DNA of 64,000 nt from Bartonella sp. ML70XJBT.G. GTDB taxonomy: Bacteria; Pseudomonadota; Alphaproteobacteria; Rhizobiales; Rhizobiaceae. The stretch is taken from positions 45,886-109,885 of the forward strand of contig NZ_JAQITA010000007.1 in NCBI RefSeq assembly GCF_028618575.1, in the 5' to 3' direction. The position numbers and the translations under genes were made by a program. This document shows positions 9,052 through 17,594 of this stretch, one piece after another (position 1 is the stretch's first letter; every line of letters begins with the position of its first letter). The notes beneath the pieces are model-generated. The model did no database searches. It saw only the letters and a program-made list of their open reading frames with translations, and was not told the DNA's origin.

Positions 9052-9852
9052 TTATACTTTTTTTCCTAATTGGGGAAATAATTGCATGATGGCACCAATA
9101 CAATATATATAAATTCCTGTAATTGAAATTCCTATCTTAACCCAATATGGAGCTTCTAATTGGTAAAAAAATGCGGCACCTGCAAAGGAACACCATAAAA
9201 GAAAAATAGGAAAATTAAGCTTACGCAAACGGACAACTCTCACTGGATGGATAAAATAAATTGGTAAAAAAGATATGATCGCCGATAAAGCAATAAGGGT
9301 AAAAGTGATCCACTCTCCAGGCCTTAAAACAAAAAGTGTAAAAACCATCATATTCCAAACAACAGGAAATCCTTTGAAAAAATTTTCTTTTGTTTTCATT
9401 CCAGTATCTGCGTAATAAATAGCTGATGAAATGACAATAATTGCACTCAATAAAAATGATAATCCTGAACCTATTAAACCGCTTTGATAAAGGGCAAAAG
9501 CTGGAATTAAAACATAAGTGACGTAATCAATAATATTATCTAAAAGCTCTCCAGACCATGTTGGAAGTACGTATTTAACGTCAAGTTTGCGTGCAATTGG
9601 ACCATCTATACCATCAACGAGGAGCGCAAGCCCAAGCCAACAAAACATAGCAGTCCATTCTTTTTGAGATGCGGAGATAAGGGAAAGAAATGCCAAAAAT
9701 GATCCTGACGCTGTTAGTAAATGAACAGAAAAAGCTTTTGCTTGTGGCATCGTTACTTTTTTGTGACGCAAGAGATCAGCATTTTTTTTGATTTTTTTTG
9801 TTAGCTTACGTTTCAAAGTTTTCTTATCCTCGTCTCTTAAATTTTCATCCAT
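9052..9852 (-). CDS. pcs: Phosphatidylcholine synthase
   Basis: Integral inner-membrane CDP-alcohol phosphotransferase, 266 residues, that joins CDP-diacylglycerol with choline to make phosphatidylcholine. The signature D80-G-x-D-G-P-x-A-R88 followed by G101, D105 and D109 matches the Pcs version of the motif, which has a longer gap than other family members. AFSVHLLTASGSF at residues 40-52 is also typical. The first 33 residues are an unusually Lys-rich extension (KKTLKRKLTKKIKK). Pcs depends on exogenous choline, so the gene fits a host-associated lifestyle. Divergent from ubiH-like gene. Confidence 0.92.
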   Translation of the reverse strand: MDENLRDEDKKTLKRKLTKKIKKNADLLRHKKVTMPQAKAFSVHLLTASGSFLAFLSLISASQKEWTAMFCWLGLALLVDGIDGPIARKLDVKYVLPTWSGELLDNIIDYVTYVLIPAFALYQSGLIGSGLSFLLSAIIVISSAIYYADTGMKTKENFFKGFPVVWNMMVFTLFVLRPGEWITFTLIALSAIISFLPIYFIHPVRVVRLRKLNFPIFLLWCSFAGAAFFYQLEAPYWVKIGISITGIYIYCIGAIMQLFPQLGKKV

Positions 9853-10033
9853 CTACCAACACGCCATTTTTACCCATTGCATAATTTATCGTAAAAAAAA
9901 ATCATAAAAAGGTTACTTTTTTATATCGTATTACTTATTACATAATATAATAGAAGGCTTTCATACAATAAAAAGAGATTGTTGATTTAGAAAAGTTAAA
10001 ATATTTAGTAAATGGAAAAAGGCTCAAGTCGTT

Positions 10034-11260
10034 GTGACATTTGAAAAAAACGATTACAAAAACATCGCTGTTATTGGTGCTGGCCCAATCGGTATGTTAG
10101 CAGCACTTCTTCTTGCGCAGAAAGGCTATTCTGTTTATCTCGTTGGGCCACCTGCTCATGCAGATGAATTACGGACTACTGCTCTTATGATGCCGGCAGT
10201 CCGTATGCTGCAAAAACTTAATATCTGGAATGTTCTTAAAAGTCATGCAGCGGCTTTATCTTTCATTAGAATTATAGATATCACTTCTAGGATTGTGCAT
10301 GCTCCTAGCGTCAGTTTTTCTTCTGCTGAAATTGGTGAAGAGGCTTTTGGTTATAATATCCCTAATGTAGAGTTGAACAACGCTTTAATGACTGCCGTTG
10401 AACATATGCCCAATATTATAAGATTTGTTTCTTTAGCAAAATCTTTTCAACAAAAAAACGATTATGTTCGTATTACGCTCGCAGATGATAAAATTATTCA
10501 AACATCGCTTGTTGTTGCTGCTGATGGACGCCACTCTCTCGCACGAGCAGCTGCGGGTATTGGTATTAGAGAGTGGGACTATCCACAAAAAGCTCTTGTT
10601 CTCAATTTTTCTCATGATTTTTCTCATCAAAATACATCAACTGAATTTCATACAGAATATGGTCCATTTACCCAGGTTCCACTACCAGGAAAAAAATCCA
10701 GTCTTGTATGGGTTGTTCGTTCTTCTCATGCGGAAGAATTGTTAAATATGGAAGCAACAGAAATTGCAAAAATAATCGAAGAGCAGATGCAATCAATGCT
10801 TGGAACACTCAAATTAGAAACACCAATTCAAGCATGGCCTCTTTCAGGACTTATCTCTCACCGTTTTGCTGCCAACCAAACAGTTTTAGTGGGTGAAGCA
10901 GCCCATGTCTTTCCTCCGATTGGAGCCCAAGGATTAAATTTAGGATTTCGTGATGTTGAAACTTTGATTAATATTTTACCTAACCAAATATCTGATTTTC
11001 ATTCTAAAATAATTGTTGCCCATTATAATAAATATCGTCGACCTGATATATTGATCCGAAGTGGATCTGTTCATATGCTCAACTCTTCTTTACTTTCTAA
11101 TAGGCTGCCTATCCATATTATGCGGAGCATTGGACTTGGATTATTACGCAACTGCTCACCATTACGTAATTTATTTATGCGAGAAGGAATGTATCCTGGA
11201 TACGGCTTTAAAGAAATTATGCAAACATTCCCAATCAAATCACCTAACCAACTCTATTGA
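10034..11260 (+). CDS. UbiH/UbiF family FAD-dependent monooxygenase
   Basis: A 408-residue flavoprotein hydroxylase that probably adds a hydroxyl to a ubiquinone precursor ring. The dinucleotide-binding GAGPIG lies at residues 15-20, and GEAAHVFPPIGAQGLNLG (from G287) is the second FAD motif (G-D/E-A-A-H) of the family. LVVAADGRHSLAR is the DG fingerprint. GTG at 10034 is the only reasonable start; AAAAGG lies a little far upstream. Which ring position it hydroxylates cannot be told. The product would feed the quinone pool used by complex I encoded later in the window. Confidence 0.88.
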   Translation: MTFEKNDYKNIAVIGAGPIGMLAALLLAQKGYSVYLVGPPAHADELRTTALMMPAVRMLQKLNIWNVLKSHAAALSFIRIIDITSRIVHAPSVSFSSAEIGEEAFGYNIPNVELNNALMTAVEHMPNIIRFVSLAKSFQQKNDYVRITLADDKIIQTSLVVAADGRHSLARAAAGIGIREWDYPQKALVLNFSHDFSHQNTSTEFHTEYGPFTQVPLPGKKSSLVWVVRSSHAEELLNMEATEIAKIIEEQMQSMLGTLKLETPIQAWPLSGLISHRFAANQTVLVGEAAHVFPPIGAQGLNLGFRDVETLINILPNQISDFHSKIIVAHYNKYRRPDILIRSGSVHMLNSSLLSNRLPIHIMRSIGLGLLRNCSPLRNLFMREGMYPGYGFKEIMQTFPIKSPNQLY

Positions 11261-11797
11261 TATAATCAAAATCAATAATATTTATTAAGAAATAATAATA
11301 ATATATTTTTTAAGAATTACATATAGAAGTTATTAAAACTTTCAGTAACTCTCCTTCTATTGGAAATAATTATTCAATGTATTGATTATATACTGTCATA
11401 CATAATAATATATTATTATAAATAAATTTTTCTGAAAAATGTTTATCAATGAATGTCTTTATTTGATCGCGTAAAAAATAAACGTATCAAATCTCTTTCA
11501 TAAATAGCGTGTGTGAAAAGCTTTTGTACAATCACAATTAAGAGATGTCAGAAGATATATTCTACCAGCGTTTATGCAAATCAAATATTAAACATCAGAA
11601 TTTTTTATTAAAATAATAGGCAAAATTTGCTAAATCGCCTCCCCTTTTATAAAAAATAAGAAAAAAACGATTTTCGTTAATTAAGGTAAATTTTGAAAAT
11701 TTTTCTTCATTAAGTATAGCACTTAAAATAAATAGTTTTGGGAACTTGTTGGCAATACAACGGTTAATGAAGTGTTGTTTCAAGAGATGGTAATAAG
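11261..11797. other. AT-rich intergenic stretch without supportable gene
   Basis: About 540 bp, very AT-rich, with runs such as ATAATAATATATTATTAT (self-complementary, near 11403-11420). One short minus-strand frame exists but has neither a ribosome binding site nor protein-like composition. I see no RNA gene or recognisable gene remnant. Confidence 0.5.
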
Positions 11798-12148
11798 ATG
11801 AGATTAAGTAAAATTTTTAAATTAACTATTTTTTTTATAATAATTCTATGTCTCTCATCTATAGTCACTACTTCAATAAGTAAGGTCTTTTATGCTCCTT
11901 ATTGTAAAGCTTCTAGATATAGCTTTACGAAAGACATCACCAAACCAGGACAAAATTCATTTACTGCTTTGCAAATTAAAAATTGTCTCATACAAAATGG
12001 TTTTACAAACATTAAACGATTGCGTCTCGATGATAAAGGTATTTGGCGTGCTTTAGTAGAATTTAAAAGGAAGCTTTTTCTCATATCAATCGATTATTCT
12101 GGAACCATAAGCATTCAAAATAAAAGAAAAGAATATGATTCATTTTAA
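11798..12148 (+). CDS. Small exported or membrane-anchored protein, PepSY-like
   Basis: A 116-residue protein with a hydrophobic N-terminal segment (residues 8-27) that could be a signal peptide or anchor. The remainder contains a pattern (LQIKNCLIQNGFTNI, then DDKGIWRALVEF, then ISIDYSGTI) that resembles a PepSY-type fold: helix, then strands with D-x-x-G turns. This is a shape-level impression, not a firm family match. It overlaps the next ORF by 14 nt, suggesting a two-gene unit. Base composition is as AT-rich as the flanks. Confidence 0.55.
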   Translation: MRLSKIFKLTIFFIIILCLSSIVTTSISKVFYAPYCKASRYSFTKDITKPGQNSFTALQIKNCLIQNGFTNIKRLRLDDKGIWRALVEFKRKLFLISIDYSGTISIQNKRKEYDSF

Positions 12149-12446
12149 AATTTATAGTAATATTGACTCTCATCACTATAAGAGAATTTTTTTTAAAAAA
12201 ATTTGGAATTTCCTCAAAGAGCCTGCTTTTATAGGAAGTTTAAACGGTAGTTTATCAGGAGCAGTCGCTGCAATTCTCGCAACTTATGGTTATATTGCTC
12301 TGCCAGGATTTGGTCCAATTATTACAATGGGTATAGGTATAGCATTTTTCATTGGAATGATAATAGGCGCAATGATAGGATCAATAATAGGTGTTTGTGT
12401 CGGTGCATTTTATGCTTTTATGGAATATTTATATAAACCACAATAG
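12135..12446 (+). CDS. Small glycine-zipper membrane protein, unknown function
   Basis: A 103-residue protein with a basic N-terminal third and then a long hydrophobic stretch with regularly spaced small residues (GSLNGSLSGAVAA, then GMIIGAMIGSIIGVCVGAF), the G-x3-G pattern of glycine-zipper membrane proteins. It begins inside the end of the preceding ORF, so it is probably co-translated with it. Function and localisation (inner or outer membrane) are not determined by the sequence. Confidence 0.55.
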   Translation: MIHFKIYSNIDSHHYKRIFFKKIWNFLKEPAFIGSLNGSLSGAVAAILATYGYIALPGFGPIITMGIGIAFFIGMIIGAMIGSIIGVCVGAFYAFMEYLYKPQ

Positions 12447-12840
12447 TTATTTCTCTTACGACTTTCATAAACGTATTGTTATGAAATCTGCATCATATTA
12501 TGAATATTGTAAGAGCAAAGTCATTTAAAAAGTTTCCTATTTGATTTCTCACAATATCTTAAAAAGTCTATTTTTTTAGAAACACCTCTTGAAGAAATGT
12601 AGATGGAATATAGTTATCATTCTATAAAAGCTGTATTATTTTGATAAGTAGGAGTAATCCTTTAAAACATACTAGTGTATAAAAAGAGCCATTTAAAACC
12701 TAGAGTATTTTTTCATTTATTATACTTTTTAAGAGTATAATAATACGATTTAAAGAAAATATTTAAATACAATAATATATTATCAAGTATAGCTGCGCTT
12801 TTATATTTAATGTGTAAAATAAAAGTATAAAAGGTGCTGT
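12447..12840. other. Intergenic stretch upstream of sodC
   Basis: About 390 bp with no gene. Its notable element is the perfect 10-bp inverted repeat at 12717-12743. Nothing else recognisable; no convincing -35/-10 pair could be picked out against the AT-rich background. Confidence 0.5.
12717..12743. repeat. Perfect 10-bp inverted repeat upstream of sodC
   Basis: TTATTATACT (12717-12726) and AGTATAATAA (12734-12743) are exact reverse complements with a 7-nt spacer (TTTTAAG), about 100 bp before the sodC start. It may be a terminator for the preceding unit, an operator, or chance in AT-rich DNA. Confidence 0.5.
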
Positions 12841-13362
12841 ATGAATAAAAAACGCTTTCTCTTATCCTCACTGATGCTTTTGGCTTATCATTCTGTTGCA
12901 TTAGCAGATTCTATGCAAGTCAAGATTTATGAACTAGAAAAGAACGACATAAAAAAGCCTATTGGTATGATGGAAATTGAAGAAAATAGTCATGGTTTAA
13001 TCTTTACACCCAATTTGTCTGGCTTACCAGAAGGTTTGCATGGTTTTCATCTCCATGACAACCCTTCATGTGATATGAAAGATGGTGTTGTTGGTGCTAC
13101 TGCTGGTGGACACTACGATCCTGAACACACCGATAAACATCTTGGTCCGTATAATACTTATGGTCACTTAGGCGATTTACCAGCACTTTATGTTGATGAT
13201 AAAGGGCAATCAACAATGAGCGTTCTTGCCCCACGAATTAAAAATCTCTCTGAAATTAAAGGACATTCATTAATAATTCATTTGGGCGGAGATAACCAAT
13301 CAGATCATCCATTACCGCTTGGCGGGGGTGGTGCGCGTTTAGCATGTGGTATTATTGAATAA
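12841..13362 (+). CDS. sodC: Periplasmic Cu/Zn superoxide dismutase
   Basis: A 173-residue SodC that converts superoxide to hydrogen peroxide in the periplasm. A signal peptide is visible (MNKKRFLLSS, hydrophobic core, ALA at 20-22). Metal ligands are in place: HGFHLHD with H70 and H72, H91, H100, H109 and D112, and H147 in IIHLGGD. C77 and C169 are positioned for the conserved disulfide. The C-terminal GGGGARLACG is typical. Monocistronic by spacing; a T-rich hairpin follows at 13372. In pathogens SodC protects against the phagocyte burst. Confidence 0.96.
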   Translation: MNKKRFLLSSLMLLAYHSVALADSMQVKIYELEKNDIKKPIGMMEIEENSHGLIFTPNLSGLPEGLHGFHLHDNPSCDMKDGVVGATAGGHYDPEHTDKHLGPYNTYGHLGDLPALYVDDKGQSTMSVLAPRIKNLSEIKGHSLIIHLGGDNQSDHPLPLGGGGARLACGIIE

Positions 13363-13371
13363 ATAAACCTC

Positions 13372-13400
13372 TTACAGGCTATTTAAGTCTGTAAATTTTT
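13372..13400 (+). terminator. Probable sodC terminator
   Basis: TTACAG (13372-13377) pairs with CTGTAA (13389-13394) and is followed by ATTTTT. It starts 9 bp after the sodC stop, as expected for a rho-independent terminator with a short stem. Confidence 0.5.
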
Positions 13401-13860
13401 AAAAAAGATAGAAAAGCTTATTTTTATTTTTGATATATGAGTGATCTAAATGTTTTCAATTAATCTGCCAATGCAAACAAAATATTTTTGCTAGTCGAGC
13501 CAAAAGCTTTTCCTTTTAGAGGCTGTTTTTGTTACTCTAAAGCAATATACACAGCTCATAAAAGGGCTCCTTTTAAGGGCTTAACAAATGCATTTTCAAA
13601 ATGTAATGGGCAGTTTTATAGCTAATTAAGAGTCAGAGAGAAATAAATAAAAAATTGAGAATGATAAAAACCTAGAAATATATTCTTATGAAAATTGATC
13701 CCAATCGAACTGGCGTATCTCACGAGTTTGATAAAACTGATAAATAAGTTTAATATAATGAGAGAAGTCTTTGTTTTCCTCTATAATCTATTAGCGATAT
13801 CCCAATTAATTTTATTGTGCTCATTTATAAATACACTAAATTATATTACCTTAACAGTGT
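13401..13860. other. Intergenic stretch between sodC and sufT, no sufA
   Basis: About 460 bp between convergent genes. I read it on both strands for a sufA/HesB-type gene (C-x-C near the C-terminus) and found none, nor a recognisable remnant. A 7-bp stem (TAAAAGG 13559-13565, CCTTTTA 13569-13575) is present. A plus-strand frame from 13695 runs antisense into sufT and is not credible. Confidence 0.5.
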
Positions 13861-14262
13861 TTAGTACCATCCAACAGCAATTTGTGCTTCTTCTGACATA
13901 CAATCAGGTGTCCATGGTGGATCAAATGTCATGGTAACTTCAACATGCGAAACACCTTCAACTGCACTTACCGCATTTTCTACCCAACCTGGCATTTCTC
14001 CAGCAACGGGACACCCTGGTGCTGTGAGTGTCATTTCAATTTTTACTGAACGATCATCTTCAATATCAATACGATAAATTAATCCTAGCTCATAAATATC
14101 AGCAGGGATTTCCGGATCATAAACCGTTTTTAGAGCAGCAATAATATCATCCGTCATACGATCAATTTCATCTGCTGGAATTGCTGATATGTAAGACTTG
14201 TCATTTTTGCTTACATTTCCAACAGACTCTGTAGAATGATGCTCTTCAATTGTTTTAGCCAT
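13861..14262 (-). CDS. sufT: SufT-type DUF59/MIP18 Fe-S assembly protein
   Basis: A 133-residue protein whose C-terminal 100 residues are a DUF59 domain: the segments IIAALKTVYDPEIP, DIYELGLIYRI and LTAPGCPVAGEMP with the conserved Cys are diagnostic. Such proteins act in Fe-S cluster maturation. It is the last gene of the suf operon, starting inside the end of sufS (8-nt overlap). The N-terminal 30 residues are polar and look disordered. Confidence 0.9.
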   Translation of the reverse strand: MAKTIEEHHSTESVGNVSKNDKSYISAIPADEIDRMTDDIIAALKTVYDPEIPADIYELGLIYRIDIEDDRSVKIEMTLTAPGCPVAGEMPGWVENAVSAVEGVSHVEVTMTFDPPWTPDCMSEEAQIAVGWY

Positions 14263-15499
14263 TAAAAAATATCCTTGCTTTTTCTAATGCTTCCACTAAT
14301 TGGTCAATGTCTTCATAATTACTATACATAGCCAATGATGCACGGCAAGCGGATGTCAAACCAAAATGTTGTAATAAAGGTTGTGCACAATGCGTTCCTG
14401 CACGGATAGCAACACCTTGCCTGTCAACAAACATAGCGATATCATGGGCATGTATTCCTTGCATTTCAAAAGATATAATAGCTCCTTTATGAGGAGAATG
14501 TCCGTAAATACGTAACGATTTAACTGTTTCAAGTCTTTCATGGGCATAGGATAAAAGTTTTGCTTCATGGGCGTGAATAGCGTTTCTGTCTTTCTGCTTT
14601 ATATAATCAATAGCAGCAGCTAATCCAACAGCTTCAGCTATGGGAGGAGTCCCCGCTTCAAAGCGATGAGGAGGAGCATTATAAAGAACCTTATCAATGG
14701 TTACATCCTCAATCATCTCCCCTCCCCCTTGAAAAGGATGCATTTCCTCTAGCCTCAATTCCTTGCCATAAAGCACACCTATACCTGTAGGACCATAAAG
14801 TTTATGACCCGTAAAGACATACCAATCACAATCAAGATTTTGCACATCAACGGTTAAATGTACTGCCCCTTGAGAACCATCAACAAGAACAGGAATGGCA
14901 TTTTGATGTGATAACTTAATAATTTCTTGAACAGACGGCACGGTTCCTAATACATTAGACATATGCGTAATAGCAACAAGTTTTGTTTTATTCGTTAAAG
15001 CTTTTTGAAAATCTTCAATATGGAGCACACCATTCTCATCAACGGGCACGAAGACGAGCTTAATACCTTTCTGTTCACGAATAAAATGCCACGGAATAAT
15101 ATTAGAGTGATGCTCCATAATGGTGAGAATAATTTCATCACCTTCATTTAATTGAAACATCCCCCAACCATAAGCAACAGTATTAATAGCTTCCGTAGCA
15201 CTTTTCGTAAAAACAATTTCCTTTGCTGTTTTAGCGTTTAAAAACGCACGAACTGTTTCACGAGCATTCTCATAACATTGCGTCGCTGCATTCGATAAAA
15301 AATGCATTCCTCGATGCACATTTGCATAACGACATCGATAAAAATTATCCATCGCATCAAGCACAAATTGCGGTTTTTGAGCAGATGCTCCACTGTCAAG
15401 ATAAGCTAACCGTTTACCATAAACATTACATTGTAAAATAGGAAAATCACAGCGAATTTCTTCTACGTTATAATTTAATACTGGTATGTCACTTTCCAT
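14255..15499 (-). CDS. sufS: Cysteine desulfurase SufS
   Basis: PLP-dependent group II cysteine desulfurase, 414 residues, which takes sulfur from L-cysteine for Fe-S cluster assembly. The PLP lysine is in FTGHKLYGPTGIG, the PLP aspartate region reads VDGSQGAVH, and the catalytic Cys is in RAGTHCAQPLL. RCRYANVHRGMHFLS is the family's N-terminal signature. Located 9 bp after sufD and overlapping sufT, clearly in one transcript. No SufE gene is in the window. Confidence 0.96.
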   Translation of the reverse strand: MESDIPVLNYNVEEIRCDFPILQCNVYGKRLAYLDSGASAQKPQFVLDAMDNFYRCRYANVHRGMHFLSNAATQCYENARETVRAFLNAKTAKEIVFTKSATEAINTVAYGWGMFQLNEGDEIILTIMEHHSNIIPWHFIREQKGIKLVFVPVDENGVLHIEDFQKALTNKTKLVAITHMSNVLGTVPSVQEIIKLSHQNAIPVLVDGSQGAVHLTVDVQNLDCDWYVFTGHKLYGPTGIGVLYGKELRLEEMHPFQGGGEMIEDVTIDKVLYNAPPHRFEAGTPPIAEAVGLAAAIDYIKQKDRNAIHAHEAKLLSYAHERLETVKSLRIYGHSPHKGAIISFEMQGIHAHDIAMFVDRQGVAIRAGTHCAQPLLQHFGLTSACRASLAMYSNYEDIDQLVEALEKARIFFNG

Positions 15500-15508
15500 T
15501 ATTTTGCC

Positions 15509-16774
15509 TTAAACATTTTTTTCTAGCCATTCGCCAATCATATTCTTCAAAACAGTTTGGATATTTTCTTGTTTAATCTCATCAATAAACTCAGAGATAA
15601 ACCCTTTAATCAGAAGTGCACGAGCTGTTTTAAAAGGAATACCGCGTGCCATAAGATAAAAAAGATAATCATGATTGATATTGGCGACTGTCGCACCGTG
15701 ACCACATGCAACATCATCAGCAAAAATCTCTAGTTCAGGCTTTGCATTAAATTCTGCTTCATCTGAAAGAATGAGACTATTACAGGCCATGCGTGCATCG
15801 GTTTTTTGGGCTTTTTGAGCAACACGTATTATGCCTTGAAAAACACCAACTGCTTTATCTGTTACCACATTGCGTACAATTTCTGTTGAGGTTGATTTTT
15901 CTTCAACGTGGCGAACATTCATCGTAAGATCGCTATGCGTCTCTCCTGATAATAAATTGATGACGCGTAATTGAAAGTTAGAATCTTCTCCTTGTAACTC
16001 AACATCAATTTCCTGACGATTAAGTTGACTGCCTATATTAATTACATAAAGTGATAATTTTGCTCCTTGCTCAAGAACAGCACGAAACCGGCCAAACTGT
16101 GTAGAATGAAAACCACGATTGCGAATAAGGATCCATGTTACATCACTCCAAGCAGCAACATGTAGCGAAAATATTGAACTGACAAAACTCTCTTTATCAT
16201 CGCCAATCTCACGTTCAACAAACACAGCTTGACTGTTTTTGCCCATTTTTATGTCCGAAAAAATATGCGATTGTCCACCCATTTGGATATTTTGCAATTC
16301 AATGGGAACAGTTAACTTTGTATTTTCAGGAATGTGAAAAAGCCAACCATCCGTAACAAAAGCGGTATTTAATTGTCCAATAAAGTCTTCATCCGAAGTG
16401 ATTTGATCTATTTTTACTTCATTTTCTTTTAAGGCATCAGCAAGCCGCTTTATGGTCATATTTGCCACATTTGGCTGTGTCGCTGTTTTTCCATTTTTAA
16501 TAGAAAAAACAGTACTTTCTGGAAGTAATGCATCAATGTATTGCTCATCCGTATTTGTTGGTAAAAAATCACTCACAGATTTCAAGAGTGTGCGCAGATT
16601 AGTATAATGCCAATTTTCGATTTTGCGTGAAGGAAGACGTGTGATTTGAAACAGTTCAATCGCTTTTTTGCGAACCGCCCGCACACTCTTATCACCAGGT
16701 AAATTGTTTATAGATTGATTGAAATGATTGAGTATCTCCTTTTCAACCGCTATCAATTCTTGTTGTGCGCTCAT
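15509..16774 (-). CDS. sufD: Fe-S cluster assembly protein SufD
   Basis: A 421-residue SufD, the beta-helix partner of SufB in the SufBC2D scaffold complex. The C-terminal segment (ARMACNSLILSDEAEFNAKPELEIFADDV followed in place by CGHGATVA) matches the SufB/SufD core, and the final helix FKTARALLIKGFISEF is typical. The N-terminal region with KAIELFQITRLPSRKIENWHYTNL (read in parts) is the SufD-specific helical domain. It lies 12 bp downstream of sufC. Confidence 0.93.
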   Translation of the reverse strand: MSAQQELIAVEKEILNHFNQSINNLPGDKSVRAVRKKAIELFQITRLPSRKIENWHYTNLRTLLKSVSDFLPTNTDEQYIDALLPESTVFSIKNGKTATQPNVANMTIKRLADALKENEVKIDQITSDEDFIGQLNTAFVTDGWLFHIPENTKLTVPIELQNIQMGGQSHIFSDIKMGKNSQAVFVEREIGDDKESFVSSIFSLHVAAWSDVTWILIRNRGFHSTQFGRFRAVLEQGAKLSLYVINIGSQLNRQEIDVELQGEDSNFQLRVINLLSGETHSDLTMNVRHVEEKSTSTEIVRNVVTDKAVGVFQGIIRVAQKAQKTDARMACNSLILSDEAEFNAKPELEIFADDVACGHGATVANINHDYLFYLMARGIPFKTARALLIKGFISEFIDEIKQENIQTVLKNMIGEWLEKNV

Positions 16775-16786
16775 ATTACAATAACC

Positions 16787-17542
16787 TCAAGCTGCTTCAT
16801 TAATAAGGTCAGCATATCCATTTTGTTCCAAATAAAGCGCTAGTGATTTATCTCCGCTTTTAATAATTCGTCCTTTATAGAGAACATGTACCGTATCAGG
16901 AATAATATAGTTCAGTAGACGTTGGTAATGGGTAATGACTAAAAATGAACGTTGTGAATCTCTGAGTTTATTAACACCATCTGCAACAATTTTTAGTGCA
17001 TCAATATCTAAACCAGAATCTGTTTCATCTAAAATGCAGAGTCTCGGCTTAAGAAGTGCCATTTGTAAAATTTCAGCACGCTTTTTTTCTCCCCCTGAAA
17101 AACCAACATTTAATGGACGTTTTAGCATATCCATATCTATATCAAGTTTTGAAGAAGCTTCTTTAACACATTTTATAAATTCAGGAATTTTAAGTTCTGC
17201 ATCACCGCGTGCTTTTCGTTGAGAATTCATCGCAACTTTTAAAAACTCCATCGTTGCTACTCCAGGTATTTCCATTGGATATTGAAAAGCAAGAAAAACA
17301 CCATAGGTTGCACGCTCTGCTGGATCCATTTCTAAAAGTGATTGCCCATTATAAAGGATATCGCCTTCTATGACTTCGTAATCATCACGACCTGCAAGTA
17401 AATAAGACAAAGTTGACTTTCCAGCTCCATTTTGTCCCATGATAGCAGCAACTTCACCATCTTGAACGGTCAAGTCTAACCCCCGAATAACTTCTGTATC
17501 GGTTCCAACAATACGCGCACGCAAATTTTTTATTTCTAACAT
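16787..17542 (-). CDS. sufC: Fe-S cluster assembly ATPase SufC
   Basis: A 251-residue ABC-type ATPase that binds SufB and SufD and drives conformational change in the scaffold. Walker A is GQNGAGKST, the signature reads NVGFSGGEKKRAE, and Walker B is LCILDETDSGLD, all in the SufC form. It is cytosolic, with no membrane partner. Situated between sufB and sufD as in most suf operons. Confidence 0.96.
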   Translation of the reverse strand: MLEIKNLRARIVGTDTEVIRGLDLTVQDGEVAAIMGQNGAGKSTLSYLLAGRDDYEVIEGDILYNGQSLLEMDPAERATYGVFLAFQYPMEIPGVATMEFLKVAMNSQRKARGDAELKIPEFIKCVKEASSKLDIDMDMLKRPLNVGFSGGEKKRAEILQMALLKPRLCILDETDSGLDIDALKIVADGVNKLRDSQRSFLVITHYQRLLNYIIPDTVHVLYKGRIIKSGDKSLALYLEQNGYADLINEAA

Positions 17543-17594
17543 AATGAAATCCTGTTCCGACTCTTTTAGACCAAAGATGCCTTTAGCTCACCGA

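Noticed and set aside
13695..13937. 80-codon plus-strand frame
   Set aside because: Its 3' third is antisense to sufT, it has no ribosome binding site, and its translation is a low-complexity hydrophobic string typical of AT-rich DNA.
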